Shown here: positions 23,083-28,989 of the stretch, piece by piece
Layout of the letters: every line of letters starts with the position of its first letter
How positions within the stretch are numbered: position 1 is the first letter of the stretch
From: Nemertoderma westbladi
Lineage: Eukaryota; Xenacoelomorpha; Nemertodermatida; Nemertodermatidae
DNA: 64,000 nucleotides
Direction: 5' to 3'
NCBI GenBank assembly: GCA_032718475.1
Contig: JAUCBJ010007832.1
Span: forward strand, 1 to 64,000
The notes under the pieces: model-generated
What the model was told of the DNA's origin: nothing
Database searches by the model: none
The model's input: only the letters and a program-made list of their open reading frames with translations
Translations under genes and position numbers: made by a program

Positions 23083-26000
23083 GACATGAAATTTTGGCCT
23101 ATTTACTAATTATAATTGTGCGCTAAGGCTCGCCTTTACTGCGTGGCTCGCCCCACAGTGGAACGTACAGCAAATTAATTGCACAGATAGGTGACGTTCA
23201 TTACTATCTATATTTTATTTATCTTGAAGTTTTCGAAGTTCCCACCCGATTTGTATAAATAAGTCAACTGTATATTGCTAACAGGCGACATCTTCCGGGC
23301 CTAGCCCGTAGCTCCACTTTACTGGAGAACCGCGTACGCAGTCAGGCAGTGTGAGGCCCTCAAATCAGGATAAATAATAGGCCTATGCGGGAGCGAAACC
23401 AACCCATTACTGCATTACTATTACCACCACGCTGTAAGGCCGCACCAAAGTACTGCGCAGCTTCTCGCTATTATTTGGAGGAATTTGTCTTAGTATTGTT
23501 AAGATTGCCATAGTTTTAGTAAGAATAATGTAAACCAAGAATGAAACACTTAAATTTTTTGATTAATTTCTACCACCTTGTTGTAATTTGTAGAGCCCCA
23601 CCTCCATCAACGTGTTAGTATTACGTAGTAAAATATTAAGTTTGTAACAAACTAAAAGGTATTTTATTTCTTTGATTTCAATAATAAATTGATAATAATT
23701 TAGTGTTAATTAATTGTTTTTATCAATAACATGTGTATGTGGACATTTATGAATTGGAATATGACAATATCGAGAGTTTCAATATTCTATGGGAATCAGA
23801 TTCCTGTGGATAATAATTATGTTAGCAGAACTTGACGTCTAAACCTTGTGGCATACTCTTGAAATCCGATAGTCCTTGAGGAATTCCTGCTCTCCGATTA
23901 TCAAATACTGGCTAAAATCGTATAGAATTACATAAATTCCCCCATATACATTAAAAAGTCAGAGCGAATACTATTAATTTTATATGCTTTGAAATAATTT
24001 TATCATCAAATCCATTGCGACATTGTGTTTCTTTCAATGCTATTTATTATTCAGTTTATCTAATCCTAATGCAATACGTTGACAGTTTTCCAGTTTGCTG
24101 TTGATTTGCAACAAAAGGAGTTAATGTGGAGGATCGTTCGATAAATACAAATATTTAGAAGCGTAGCGCTCAATATAAAAAAATACAAACCTAGCCAGTC
24201 CATGACGATGGTTTCAAGCTCAGTGGCGGCGGGACACGCAGCCCAGGTGAAGCCAATACAGTTGATGGTGCTGCCCAACATTTCCCCGAGCAATGAGGGG
24301 AATGATGTGAGTGCAGGGAAGTAGGCGTGCATTCGTGGAGATTGCCAATGTGTTACCTAGTCAGATAGAAACAAACCTAATCATTAATCAATCCCGTTGG
24401 ACCTTAGAGACTATAGCGGGAATATGGCAGTACTTTCATGAAGCATCGTGATAAACTCAAAAGAACATTTTATTAGCTAAAAGCGACATAATAAAACAGT
24501 AATAATTTATTAAGCAATAGAACTTAGGATGATCCAACTTCTATAGCAAATGGAACGGGAAAAATTAATTCGCCACCAGCGGGGATCGAGCCCGCGTCTC
24601 CCGATAAACGTTCAGGTATGCTAATGGAGGCTTAATGAGTGGCTTCGTATTAACAGGTCGCATTATTATAAGGGTGTAGGCCTATTATATTGCCAAATTT
24701 GTAGATAGAGTGTCTTGTTAATTTACCAGATGTTTCATGAATGTCTGACCCCCCACTTTTCCTCCCACAAGACATGATCTTGTTATACAGTAACAGTTGC
24801 CAGTACAACTTGTGCCTGCTTTTTAGGAGTATCACACGATTTTGGAACTAGATTGTTATCGAGGGTGCACATGTACTGTACAATGCCTCATTTGTTAAAA
24901 GAAGCTTGCAGTAGTGCAAGCTTGGCGTGAAACACATCTTGGAGATTTGGGGAACTAATATAAATATATAAAATTTATTGATCAATTATAATTTCAATGA
25001 TTATATAACTATAACAGAAAACTGGAGTCCGGACAATTGCGACGCGGACAATTGCGACCCGGACAATTGCGACCCGGTCAATTGCGACCCGGATAATTGC
25101 GACCCGGTCAATTGCGACCCATCAATTTTTTCCAAAATCATGGGTCGCAATTGACCGGGTCGCAATTGTCCGGATCCAGATAAAATGATGTAATGTATAT
25201 CATTGATAAATATCATTGTATATCATTGACAATTGGGACCCGGACAATTGCGACCCATAATTTTTATTTAAAACATGGGTCGCAATTTACCGGGTCCCAA
25301 TTGTCAATGATATACAATGATATTTATCAATGATATACATTACATCATTTTATCTGGATCCGGACAATTGCGACCCGGACAAATGCGACCCGGTCAATTG
25401 CGACCCATCAATTTTTTCCAAAATCATGCGTCGCAATTGACCGGTTCGCAGTTGTCCGGGTCGCAATTTTCCAGGTCGCAATTGTCCTAACATCCAGAAA
25501 ACTACCGGTACTGGGGCTACTACAAATGGGTAGTACGATCTTGGACAGTAAAGGAGAGCCTTCCAGTCTACCTGAGTCTCTATTGTTGTCGAAATCGTTT
25601 CTTCCAGGTCAAGTATCCCTTTCAAATTGGTCTATATAAGTCATAGCCGGTCAGAATGCCTGCCTTGTGTTGATTGCCACAAAAGTAGGTCTGGTCTGAC
25701 CTCATATTTACTCTTCCAGCAGCGTTTGTCATGATTTTCCCCAGCTGATATTTAGTGCTATTTAGTGCTTAGTAGACTTGTTTAGCAACGACCAATTCGT
25801 TGTTCAAGTGATTTTGTCAGTGTCCGGGTCTCACCCCCGTAGTAAAGTACACTTTCCACTATGGCTCGAAAGAACTTAGTCTTCAGGTGCCTGGAGAGAT
25901 CTGATTTCCAGATGGTATCCATTTTTGATAGAGCTCCCCATGCCTTTACTTTCCTAACTTCTATGTCTTTTTTGCTACTCTCTATCCCTGACCCAAGGTA

Positions 26001-26936
26001 CTGGAAGTCGTCAATATTTTTAGTTGTTAAACGTTTTAATATTAATTAGTGAAGTGAGTTAAGTAAAAAAAACCTTACCGGTAGGTTTGAACAGCATTTG
26101 GTTCCACAATTTAAATACTAATAAAGACTTAGACAGTTGCATACAATTAGTGATTAGCTGACGGCTGTTCACTGAAAGAGGGAAAGGGCAGTGCAATAAA
26201 GAGTGTAAAATAACTAGCCACCAGGAAGCACCACTACAAATATGCGATAGCCAGCAGCTAGTCTTAGGTTAGTTTAATCTGCTCTATATTTCTCCCCAAA
26301 GGTAAGAAATATATAGATAGACCTACTACATAACATCTAATCTTTGTTTAACATTTAACGGGGCGATATAAAACTCTTGCACAACCATTATTTAACTAAT
26401 AAACCTCTCTCGGTATAATAGGACCTAGACGTGTATTTGATTATAGGTTATATTGTATTGTCGAACACTATCCTCAATGTACTTGTGATAGTTTTTAAAA
26501 TCTATAGAGCTATCTAAATAGAGCTAGCTAGGCATAAAGTTATTCTATATATTTTATATATTATATAAGTATATCAATGACTGACATTTACCGTTTACTT
26601 GAGTTATATAACTTACTCCCGGCATAATAACCCGTTCTATATCAGAGAATATATTTGGCCAACTGTCACCCTCGTATGGTGCTTTATCCGGGAGCAGTTT
26701 CGACATGTATCCAGGTTTAACGTCAGGGTAAACATGACGCTTATCTATGGTGTCCATGTAATTCGCTATATAATCGACCATTTCTTTACCTGAAAATATA
26801 TATATATATAATAGTCTCAGAAACCTGTCTTGCAGATGTCTGTCTGTCATGATAATACGAAACTAACGATACATTTTACCACGACGTAAGCCAGTATATT
26901 ATTCTTACCTCTCTTCCTAAATTCTTTCGAATCCAT
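1663..26936 (-). CDS. HDC: Group II PLP-dependent decarboxylase, histidine-decarboxylase-like (8 coding exons)
   Basis: The enzyme family removes the alpha-carboxyl of histidine, DOPA, tyrosine or 5-HTP in the cytosol to make amine transmitters. Coding exons join at 26936-26909, 26789-26617, 24356-24191, 8402-8194, 7468-7258, 7121-6959, 4910-4715 and 2139-1663: 1623 nt, 540 residues, no internal stop. The start [16 protein letters not shown] is the family's N-terminus. Key residues seen: His194 (SDQAHSS, cofactor stacking), Asp273 (HVDAAYAG), Lys305 (NPSKW, Schiff-base lysine) and loop Tyr336 (DPLYLKH). Ser356 in LSRRFR aligns with human HDC Ser354, where DOPA decarboxylase has Gly. Segments [27 protein letters not shown] and [11 protein letters not shown] also favour HDC. 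Invertebrate tyrosine decarboxylases share the Ser, so substrate remains an inference. The C-terminal ~60 residues are unlike the family. Intron 3 is 15.8 kb because it hosts BEL element A. Confidence 0.9.
2377..2775 (-). mobile_element. LINE 3' end fragment in HDC intron 7
   Basis: This is the same family as 28990-32157, with matching blocks such as AGTCATGGGCTGTCC and GCATGCTGCATTGCAGC. On the minus strand the element ends in CGATAGTAGTAGTAG, a clear (TAG)n tail. It is 5'-truncated and has several indels. Confidence 0.75.
2776..4714. other. Rest of HDC intron 7
   Basis: AT-rich intron sequence. I recognise no gene, RNA or clear repeat here. Confidence 0.5.
4715..4910 (-). CDS. HDC: HDC-like exon 7
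   Basis: Acceptor ATTGTTTCAG before 4910. The exon encodes [49 protein letters not shown] and [10 protein letters not shown]. It holds the mobile-loop Tyr336 and the substrate-selectivity Ser356. Donor AAG|GTGTGT, phase 0. Confidence 0.92.
4911..5842. other. HDC intron 6, unique part
   Basis: AT-rich intron sequence between exon 7 and the 45-bp minisatellite. The open stretch at 5090-5443 on the plus strand is hydrophobic, low in complexity and resembles no family I know. Confidence 0.4.
5843..6967. repeat. 45-bp minisatellite, ~25 units, carrying HDC exon 6 splice-donor copies
   Basis: About 25 near-identical units of 45 bp run through intron 6 and end exactly on the exon 6 / intron 6 boundary. 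On the minus (gene) strand each unit contains GCAATGTG|GTAAGTCC, the last bases of exon 6 plus its donor. By eye 14 units, including the real site, keep GGTAAGT. Three read GTATGT, one GTCAGT, and seven have lost the donor (GTTAAG). Most units also contain a second donor-like AGAGTAAG. A higher-order period of 270 bp (six units) is visible between about 6080-6280 and 6350-6550. The unit length is a multiple of three, so the plus strand is open, but only as repeats. Confidence 0.95.
6959..7121 (-). CDS. HDC: HDC-like exon 6 (PLP-lysine exon)
   Basis: Acceptor TATTCACCAG before 7121. The exon carries [17 protein letters not shown] and [17 protein letters not shown], with Asp273 and the Schiff-base Lys305. 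The donor TG|GTAAGT lies at 6958 and is itself the last unit of the 45-bp minisatellite in intron 6. Confidence 0.93.
7258..7468 (-). CDS. HDC: HDC-like exon 5
   Basis: Acceptor TATTTAG before 7468. The exon encodes [15 protein letters not shown] through [20 protein letters not shown] chose the donor T|GTTAGT at 7257 because only it restores the frame into exon 6, giving [18 protein letters not shown]; the nearer GTTTGT would shift the frame. Confidence 0.88.
8194..8402 (-). CDS. HDC: HDC-like exon 4
   Basis: Acceptor TTGTACAG before 8402. The exon encodes [16 protein letters not shown], then [20 protein letters not shown] and LVAYCSDQ. The family usually reads GGGV(L/I)Q here; this protein has GAGVLQ. 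The donor CAG|GTGGGT leaves phase 0. Confidence 0.9.
8605..9175. repeat. Dispersed repeat, inverted relative to 59640-60500
   Basis: Long stretches recur in reverse orientation near 59750-60440, including AGCATCGACGTAGAAAAGG, AATATTCGAGAA and a Lys/Phe-rich AT tract ending in CCTCGAGAAAAGTT. Probably an old, non-coding DNA transposon or MITE-like family. It lies in HDC intron 3. Confidence 0.6.
9360..9782. mobile_element. MITE X copy (partial)
   Basis: Starts with TTCCAAAATTATAACATTAC, the terminal repeat of the complete copy at 32378-32830, to which it is related in reverse orientation. Shared blocks include GCCTGACAGCCAGATAGGCC and CCACCATAAATATAAGCTAA. Its right terminal repeat is missing; AT-rich DNA joins it to MITE Y. 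Confidence 0.65.
9783..9865. mobile_element. MITE Y left arm (interrupted by BEL element A)
   Basis: Bases 9783-9865 are the reverse complement, with few changes, of 22311-22393. The two arms are the terminal inverted repeats of a ~240-bp fold-back element that BEL element A split. Shared blocks are TTTACGGGTCCTTAACCC, TTGTGCTGTAATAACTAATT and TGTGTAAAGTAGCTCTTTAC. Confidence 0.75.
9861..9865. other. Target site duplication of BEL A, left (ACAGT)
   Basis: ACAGT directly before the 5' LTR at 9866 is repeated at 22230-22234 directly after the 3' LTR. Five bases is normal for BEL/Pao integration. Confidence 0.85.
9866..11004 (+). repeat. BEL A 5' LTR
   Basis: 1139 bp, begins TGTAAAAGC and ends GCGCAAACA. 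It matches 21091-22229 except for about five substitutions (for example in TCAGAAATT versus TCAGAGATT). The end was set by where the two copies diverge. Confidence 0.93.
11005..13197 (+). other. BEL A untranslated leader with 287-bp tandem duplication
   Basis: A leader of 2.2 kb lies before gag. A unit starting at 11285 recurs at 11572 (period 287), with shared blocks GAGCATCTGTCCGATAAAGT and AACGCATACTAACTAA. The same duplication exists in element B. The last 500 bp are rich in ATACCGGTATTC and TATATATA words. No conventional tRNA primer site after the LTR was recognised. Confidence 0.75.
13198..17262 (+). CDS. BEL A Gag-protease polyprotein (ends at premature TGA)
   Basis: Length 1354 residues. 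The N-terminal half is Lys/Glu/Ala-rich with a coiled-coil (about 385-450) and a 177-codon block (nt 13561-14091) absent from element B. Residues ~762-960 resemble the DUF1759 Gag-like domain of BEL/Pao elements ([20 protein letters not shown]). Zinc knuckles follow from Cys1044 ([13 protein letters not shown]) and Cys1077 ([14 protein letters not shown], then CAKCGAKHH). The aspartic protease motif [10 protein letters not shown] has its Asp at 1219. Translation stops at TGA 17260-17262, where element B has AGA (Arg), so the downstream part is cut off. The start follows AAACATGTCT and matches the start in B. Confidence 0.92.
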   Translation: MSDTKQTLSDSLLESARMSVRQGLKKIWDSAKSIERLRPKSKSPPTVSKVIPTVVISEPRLVQHRRSIIGTRAQVKRDQEAAEQQQPTSQEFIPQRPDSSSSEDTVELTPERGAKMTDAVYSDPLLILPAAVLTRILIAVEEHQIDWARSQRSTKDSYAGYTWEELKSIVESQWNFPGPGLPFDLSEAAWEDIHRMGVTKETVDPAVWKRSAAGYVQGFFSSMERLEKQLFQQPQGPQEQGQLLYQVRERILRIRLILLAFEEASKRRQDTSLQVAVKTWFQQVSLQVQGTTQWKAQLDERSTHGESTDATFSQVESEAMAEKPHKRDAIDIYLSDYQRFVGDEELRRRLEGLSPNSEGAQRVLDAIDVDRLAANQAKFNESIRIAKVQEEQVKKKRIEDRKTAAAAGAAAEAERKIAVAEAERRASEETTQLELENLQEKQDNFSKQLTASNMQMMNRSTPKRQGYTSSEEGDTTDTEGKGNRSRLSRRKRTSHRQKLPDLPPAVRRQLNNTNLGSTEPTDQIITIERLPTIVDEPEIIRPVLEITPSVIETPVLPEPTSKFPLHSTKLPVPSRTAHETVHVLDSERNIHDLSPVVPRPPATTLATPASAVEWVDERRRGMDLLLGQMQETVQQFKGTVRESRLELQEVQQSIALERDKLVNTQKGIPPPSVTMCQPVRSEVSHAQGVEPTRIYTASEVETPIVNPIKGDYRPVDNDIPYRPDHNPRNLYTDNSILNNTMAQESFTRQMARTEARQAVKVGEIVKFNGDEMKWLPFNEYYKDNIQNSVLSNGEKLRFLIECLEGSPKLMALKFIGHPDGLRQVWDTLNIRYGNRNNIARYLYAKLMVPRKFLSSGIIEFSDEIQEICRQLDWLGKSHEYQNSMVVGALASTLPKGGVGTRWDKKVLYMMEQQRRDPTMADLMSFLDGEVKLQLLRQSREKTPENKVSEKPVSRRRVIPVCYTDDGESQASQEEDSGKDTERSYYDNKILKDVSKFKSRTNDRREQVRKTPPTSPKRIHVRNPEERTNVHHTAHVKVSNVKPKCVLCDGPHRLNACDEFLRKSLKDRREVMWDKRLCYNCLRRGHQRRTCYSDARCAKCGAKHHILLHTEFERNSPSQVSDSELHVQFSDVNDTDQSEMEGFYTDEFSDENESCYMINTAVYRALTYEKDTESDLTLTTSDRQPSWKAPTSNVGIREFPVVRIRVHGPKRSYVVNALLDSGSTGTFIDKELAEDIFAGQPKFRTKLNMSGIMQVWKSTVTADYYVGVLSTPQDELGEHSIRSVKMVAIKNFATTQVEPYNWDEDDFTQQFEIPRFNTDYPGVQILIGQNAHEALETLEKRPAQPQPLQVYAGRT
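17263..17757 (+). pseudogene. BEL A Pol remnant (RNase H end only) after the nonsense codon
   Basis: In frame with the Gag-protease ORF past its TGA. It begins [12 protein letters not shown] (the normal protease-Pol linker), then jumps to [20 protein letters not shown] and [16 protein letters not shown], characteristic of the RNase H end of BEL/Pao Pol. Reverse transcriptase is missing between them. Downstream integrase is also missing. The seam is at the same place in B, so the deletion is ancestral. The B copy ends with TAA after DSIT; A reads through a little further. Confidence 0.8.
17758..19404 (+). other. BEL A non-coding spacer between Pol remnant and 3' ORF
   Basis: About 1.6 kb with no credible coding sequence. 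It contains an AATAAA near 18057 and a 164-bp tandem duplication (units from 18309 and 18473, beginning ATTCTAGTCGATTAAGATAT). The same spacer and duplication occur in B (units from 52193 and 52355). This is where integrase would be expected. Confidence 0.7.
19405..20226 (+). pseudogene. BEL A extra 3' ORF, N-terminal part (nonsense-broken)
   Basis: The start ATGACTAAGTTGATAGAAGA corresponds to 53273 in B. A TAA at 19534-19536 replaces a Glu codon of B; the frame then stays open to 20224-20226. Residues 1-~125 ([39 protein letters not shown]) match B. Beyond ~residue 130 the sequence is unrelated to B. I recognise no family; no signal peptide or membrane segment is evident, so it is not an obvious envelope gene. 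Confidence 0.65.
20235..20534 (+). other. BEL A GC-richer open stretch, unrecognised
   Basis: An open frame, [17 protein letters not shown] to RRTLYQTS, in a different frame from the 3' ORF. It is more GC-rich than its surroundings and absent from element B. It may be captured sequence or a frameshifted part of the 3' ORF. No family recognised. Confidence 0.3.
20614..20770. repeat. 75-bp perfect inverted repeat with 7-nt loop
   Basis: Bases 20614-20688 are the exact reverse complement of 20696-20770; the loop is CGCATGG. It lies inside the variable middle of the extra 3' ORF of BEL A and is absent from B. A transcript would form a 75-bp uninterrupted hairpin. Confidence 0.97.
20771..21011 (+). 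pseudogene. BEL A extra 3' ORF, C-terminal basic tail (detached)
   Basis: From about 20850 the frame reading [20 protein letters not shown], then [17 protein letters not shown] and RKRRLRKKD, stop at 21009, matches the C-terminus of the B protein. It is no longer joined in frame to the N-terminal part. Confidence 0.7.
21083..21090 (+). promoter_or_regulatory. Likely polypurine tract of BEL A
   Basis: GGGAGCGG sits directly before the 3' LTR; the same sequence is directly before the 3' LTR of B (54792-54799). Position and purine content fit the plus-strand primer. Confidence 0.5.
21091..22229 (+). repeat. BEL A 3' LTR
   Basis: 1139 bp, same length as the 5' LTR, followed by the ACAGT target duplication at 22230-22234. 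Confidence 0.93.
22230..22393. mobile_element. MITE Y, right part
   Basis: Continues MITE Y after the ACAGT duplication. It carries a middle block with ACGAACGAACG (on the reverse strand), shared with 32196-32345, and the right inverted arm 22311-22393, complementary to 9783-9865. Confidence 0.75.
22820..23165. repeat. Unclassified repeat with GACAGACG microsatellite
   Basis: A GACAGACG / GACA microsatellite lies at 23024-23085. It is flanked by CGTGGGGCG near 22840 and an inverted CGCCCCAC near 23148, suggesting the ends of a small non-autonomous element. The open frame through it is short and includes the microsatellite, so I do not call it a gene. Confidence 0.45.
23166..24190. other. HDC intron 3, 3' flank of exon 3
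   Basis: AT-rich intron DNA. I recognise no gene or repeat family here. Confidence 0.4.
24191..24356 (-). CDS. HDC: HDC-like exon 3
   Basis: Acceptor CTAG before 24356. The exon encodes [18 protein letters not shown] through LETIVMDWL, part of the substrate-pocket region. The donor CTAG|GTTTGT leaves phase 1 and joins exon 4 to give MDWLAKAISLP. Confidence 0.92.
24565..24640 (-). repeat. tRNA-like / SINE head fragment
   Basis: On the minus strand the stretch reads GCGGGCTCGATCCCCGC, a tRNA B-box and T-arm-like stem, preceded by TTAGCATACCTGAACG. No complete cloverleaf or A box was seen, so it is more likely a SINE remnant than a tRNA gene. Confidence 0.35.
25015..25490. repeat. CAATTG-unit array folded into a 104-bp-arm palindrome
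   Basis: Tandem and inverted copies of a ~15-bp unit, GACAATTGCGACCCG, make up the ends. At the centre 25155-25258 pairs with 25275-25378 (104-bp arms with few mismatches, loop about 16 nt) and includes GGATCCAGATAAAATGATG and its complement. It lies in HDC intron 2. Probably a fold-back element grown by local duplication. Confidence 0.9.
25495..26030 (-). mobile_element. LINE 3' fragment (RT C-terminus) in HDC intron 2
   Basis: Minus-strand translation in broken frames shows [18 protein letters not shown], then [13 protein letters not shown] and LEGSPLL, typical of the LINE ORF2 C-terminus. The 5' portion (25878-26020) overlaps in sequence with 34726-34860, so the two fragments are of the same family. 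Confidence 0.7.
26617..26789 (-). CDS. HDC: HDC-like exon 2
   Basis: The acceptor TATATTTTCAG precedes 26789. The exon encodes [17 protein letters not shown] and onward to IERVIMPG, the N-terminal dimer segment of group II decarboxylases. The donor GGA|GTAAGT leaves phase 0. Confidence 0.92.
26909..26936 (-). CDS. HDC: HDC-like exon 1 (start codon)
   Basis: The exon encodes MDSKEFRKR plus the first base of a Gly codon. The donor G|GTAAGA follows at 26908. Phase 1 joins exactly to exon 2 (G+GT, Gly). The intron is only 119 bp. Confidence 0.88.
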
Positions 26937-28977
26937 TTCGACTAGTTGCCAACTAACTTTCTAGGGATGCTTTGATGTATCTTTGAGACCCAGATACCAT
27001 TTACCACCTATCATTACCAGGATCCAAAATATTAAGTCAACACCAAAATCTGATCGGCGCATTTATAAAATAAATTATACGACCACCAAATAATATATTT
27101 TTATATTCCTCCACAGCAACACCAACATGCACCATGTACCAGAAAACACTATGTTTATTGCAGAATCGTACCAGACTCCCTTTATTGTAAATGGGTCGTA
27201 CCATCACACACCCTAAATCATCTATAATTCTTAGTCACCTTTGGCTTATCGAAAGGTGTCTTAAAATAATACTTACATATTAATTATGTCGAAACATACA
27301 AAATATTAAGTTCTAACATAGTTATTATTATTAAATAAGTTATTCGTTCTTATCATAATAGTTAATCAATTATTAATTGTGGATATGGGAAGGTATTGAA
27401 CCATACAACAAACACAAAATTTATTCATGTCAACCAAATCATCATGAAAATTCATATGTCCAACGATATGTCCATATGATCCACGACCTACGGATGCAGG
27501 AACTCGAGTTCATCGATTGCCAGATAGCCAGTTCCAACAGCTGGAATCATCACAATAAGGTCGCCAACATAACTGTTTGTTCTTGGGGGGGGGGGGGGGG
27601 GGTATTCAAAAAGCAACAAAACACACAATTTTAGCGCCAAAAAAGATGAAAATATGGCGAAATAAAAATAAAAATGGCGAAAAATTTTCAAAATAACGAG
27701 TTTTGATATTGGTTTCAAAATTTTGCCTGTACCAATTGATTCTTCAAACAATCAGATAAACTTTTTTTTTCTTTTAAAATTTTTTATGATGTTATAGCGT
27801 TTTCATTTGAAAATTGTTGTTTTGAGAAAAATGGATTTAAATTTTATGAACATATTTCCAAAACTGTCTTGTCAGTCAAAATAGGAAATAGCACACCAAC
27901 GAGATAAAATTTCCGCTAGGGAGGTTTTAAGGTCGCTGATTTCATTTCCGAAGTCAGCTTCATAATTGGACAGCGTCCTGTCTGTCTGAATTGCTGCCTG
28001 AACAGACCATGTAGATGCCGTCAAAAAAGAAAACTGACATCGCAAATGAAATCACCAACCATGAAAACGCCGATAACAATGTAGTAGCTAGTTGGTATGC
28101 TTTCCTAGCACTTTGACAAGCAGATCACTGGACGGACACAAAAACCGACAGACAGACATACACATATAGTAGGAGGTGATTAGCAGTTTTTAGATTAGTA
28201 GTTTTCAGATTAGTAGTTAGTTAGGTGATATGCCTTCTTTATATTTTGACAGACAGGTTGTCAGACAGTACCATTTTAGATTTACACCATCTTAGTTTCT
28301 AATCCATTATTCTGGCGGATTAAATACATAGATAGTTTAGCCTCCCTATTTTAGAGTGGGGAGTCGGAATTGAGTTTGAGTGGATTGCGAGTTTTAATAT
28401 TTAGTCACAAGTGTTTAGATATATGTCCTATGCGGTTGCACCAGTCGCAATACAGTTTATGTTATTCTTGTAACACATTAGGATTATTGGACGGAAGTTG
28501 CATATTTACTCATCCGTTATATGACATTATTCTATTGAAAAAAAAAGGACCAAAATTATAGAACATTTTTCTTACTTTTCCAACAAGTACATAGTACTCG
28601 TTGTCTATGGACAAAATGAATTAAACCCAAGCTGAGAATAACATGAACGACACAGGAGAAGAAAGAAGATACGAATGCATAGGAAGAAGAAGAGGCTTAA
28701 AAATTAATTTAATAATTAACTAATTAATTTCCAAATTTAAAAAAAGACATCAAATTTAATTATATTATTGGATTTAAATTATAGTTGAAAATATATTAAT
28801 GTTTAAGAATACGTAATAGATATGTAATATGATAGAATAGATATGTCCTATATACCATTACTCCGTAAAGGGTTAAAATGATTAAAAATATTGACTTTAT
28901 TTATATGGCATTGCCACGGGCTATAGGATAGAATTATAGGGTGGGTGGGCGGAGTTCCCGGACAAAGTACCATATGA
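26937..28977. other. Upstream region of the HDC-like gene; intergenic
   Basis: Holds any 5' UTR and promoter of the HDC-like gene, but I see no clear TATA box or initiator. A run of 18 G lies at 27585-27602. The rest is AT-rich with no recognised gene. Confidence 0.4.
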
Positions 28978-28989
28978 TACATTGGTCGC
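28978..28989. other. LINE target site duplication, left
   Basis: TACATTGGTCGC here is repeated exactly at 32158-32169, bounding the LINE between them. Confidence 0.9.

Noticed and set aside
24565-24640. A functional tRNA gene
   Set aside because: Only the T-arm/B-box side is tRNA-like; no full cloverleaf or A box was found.
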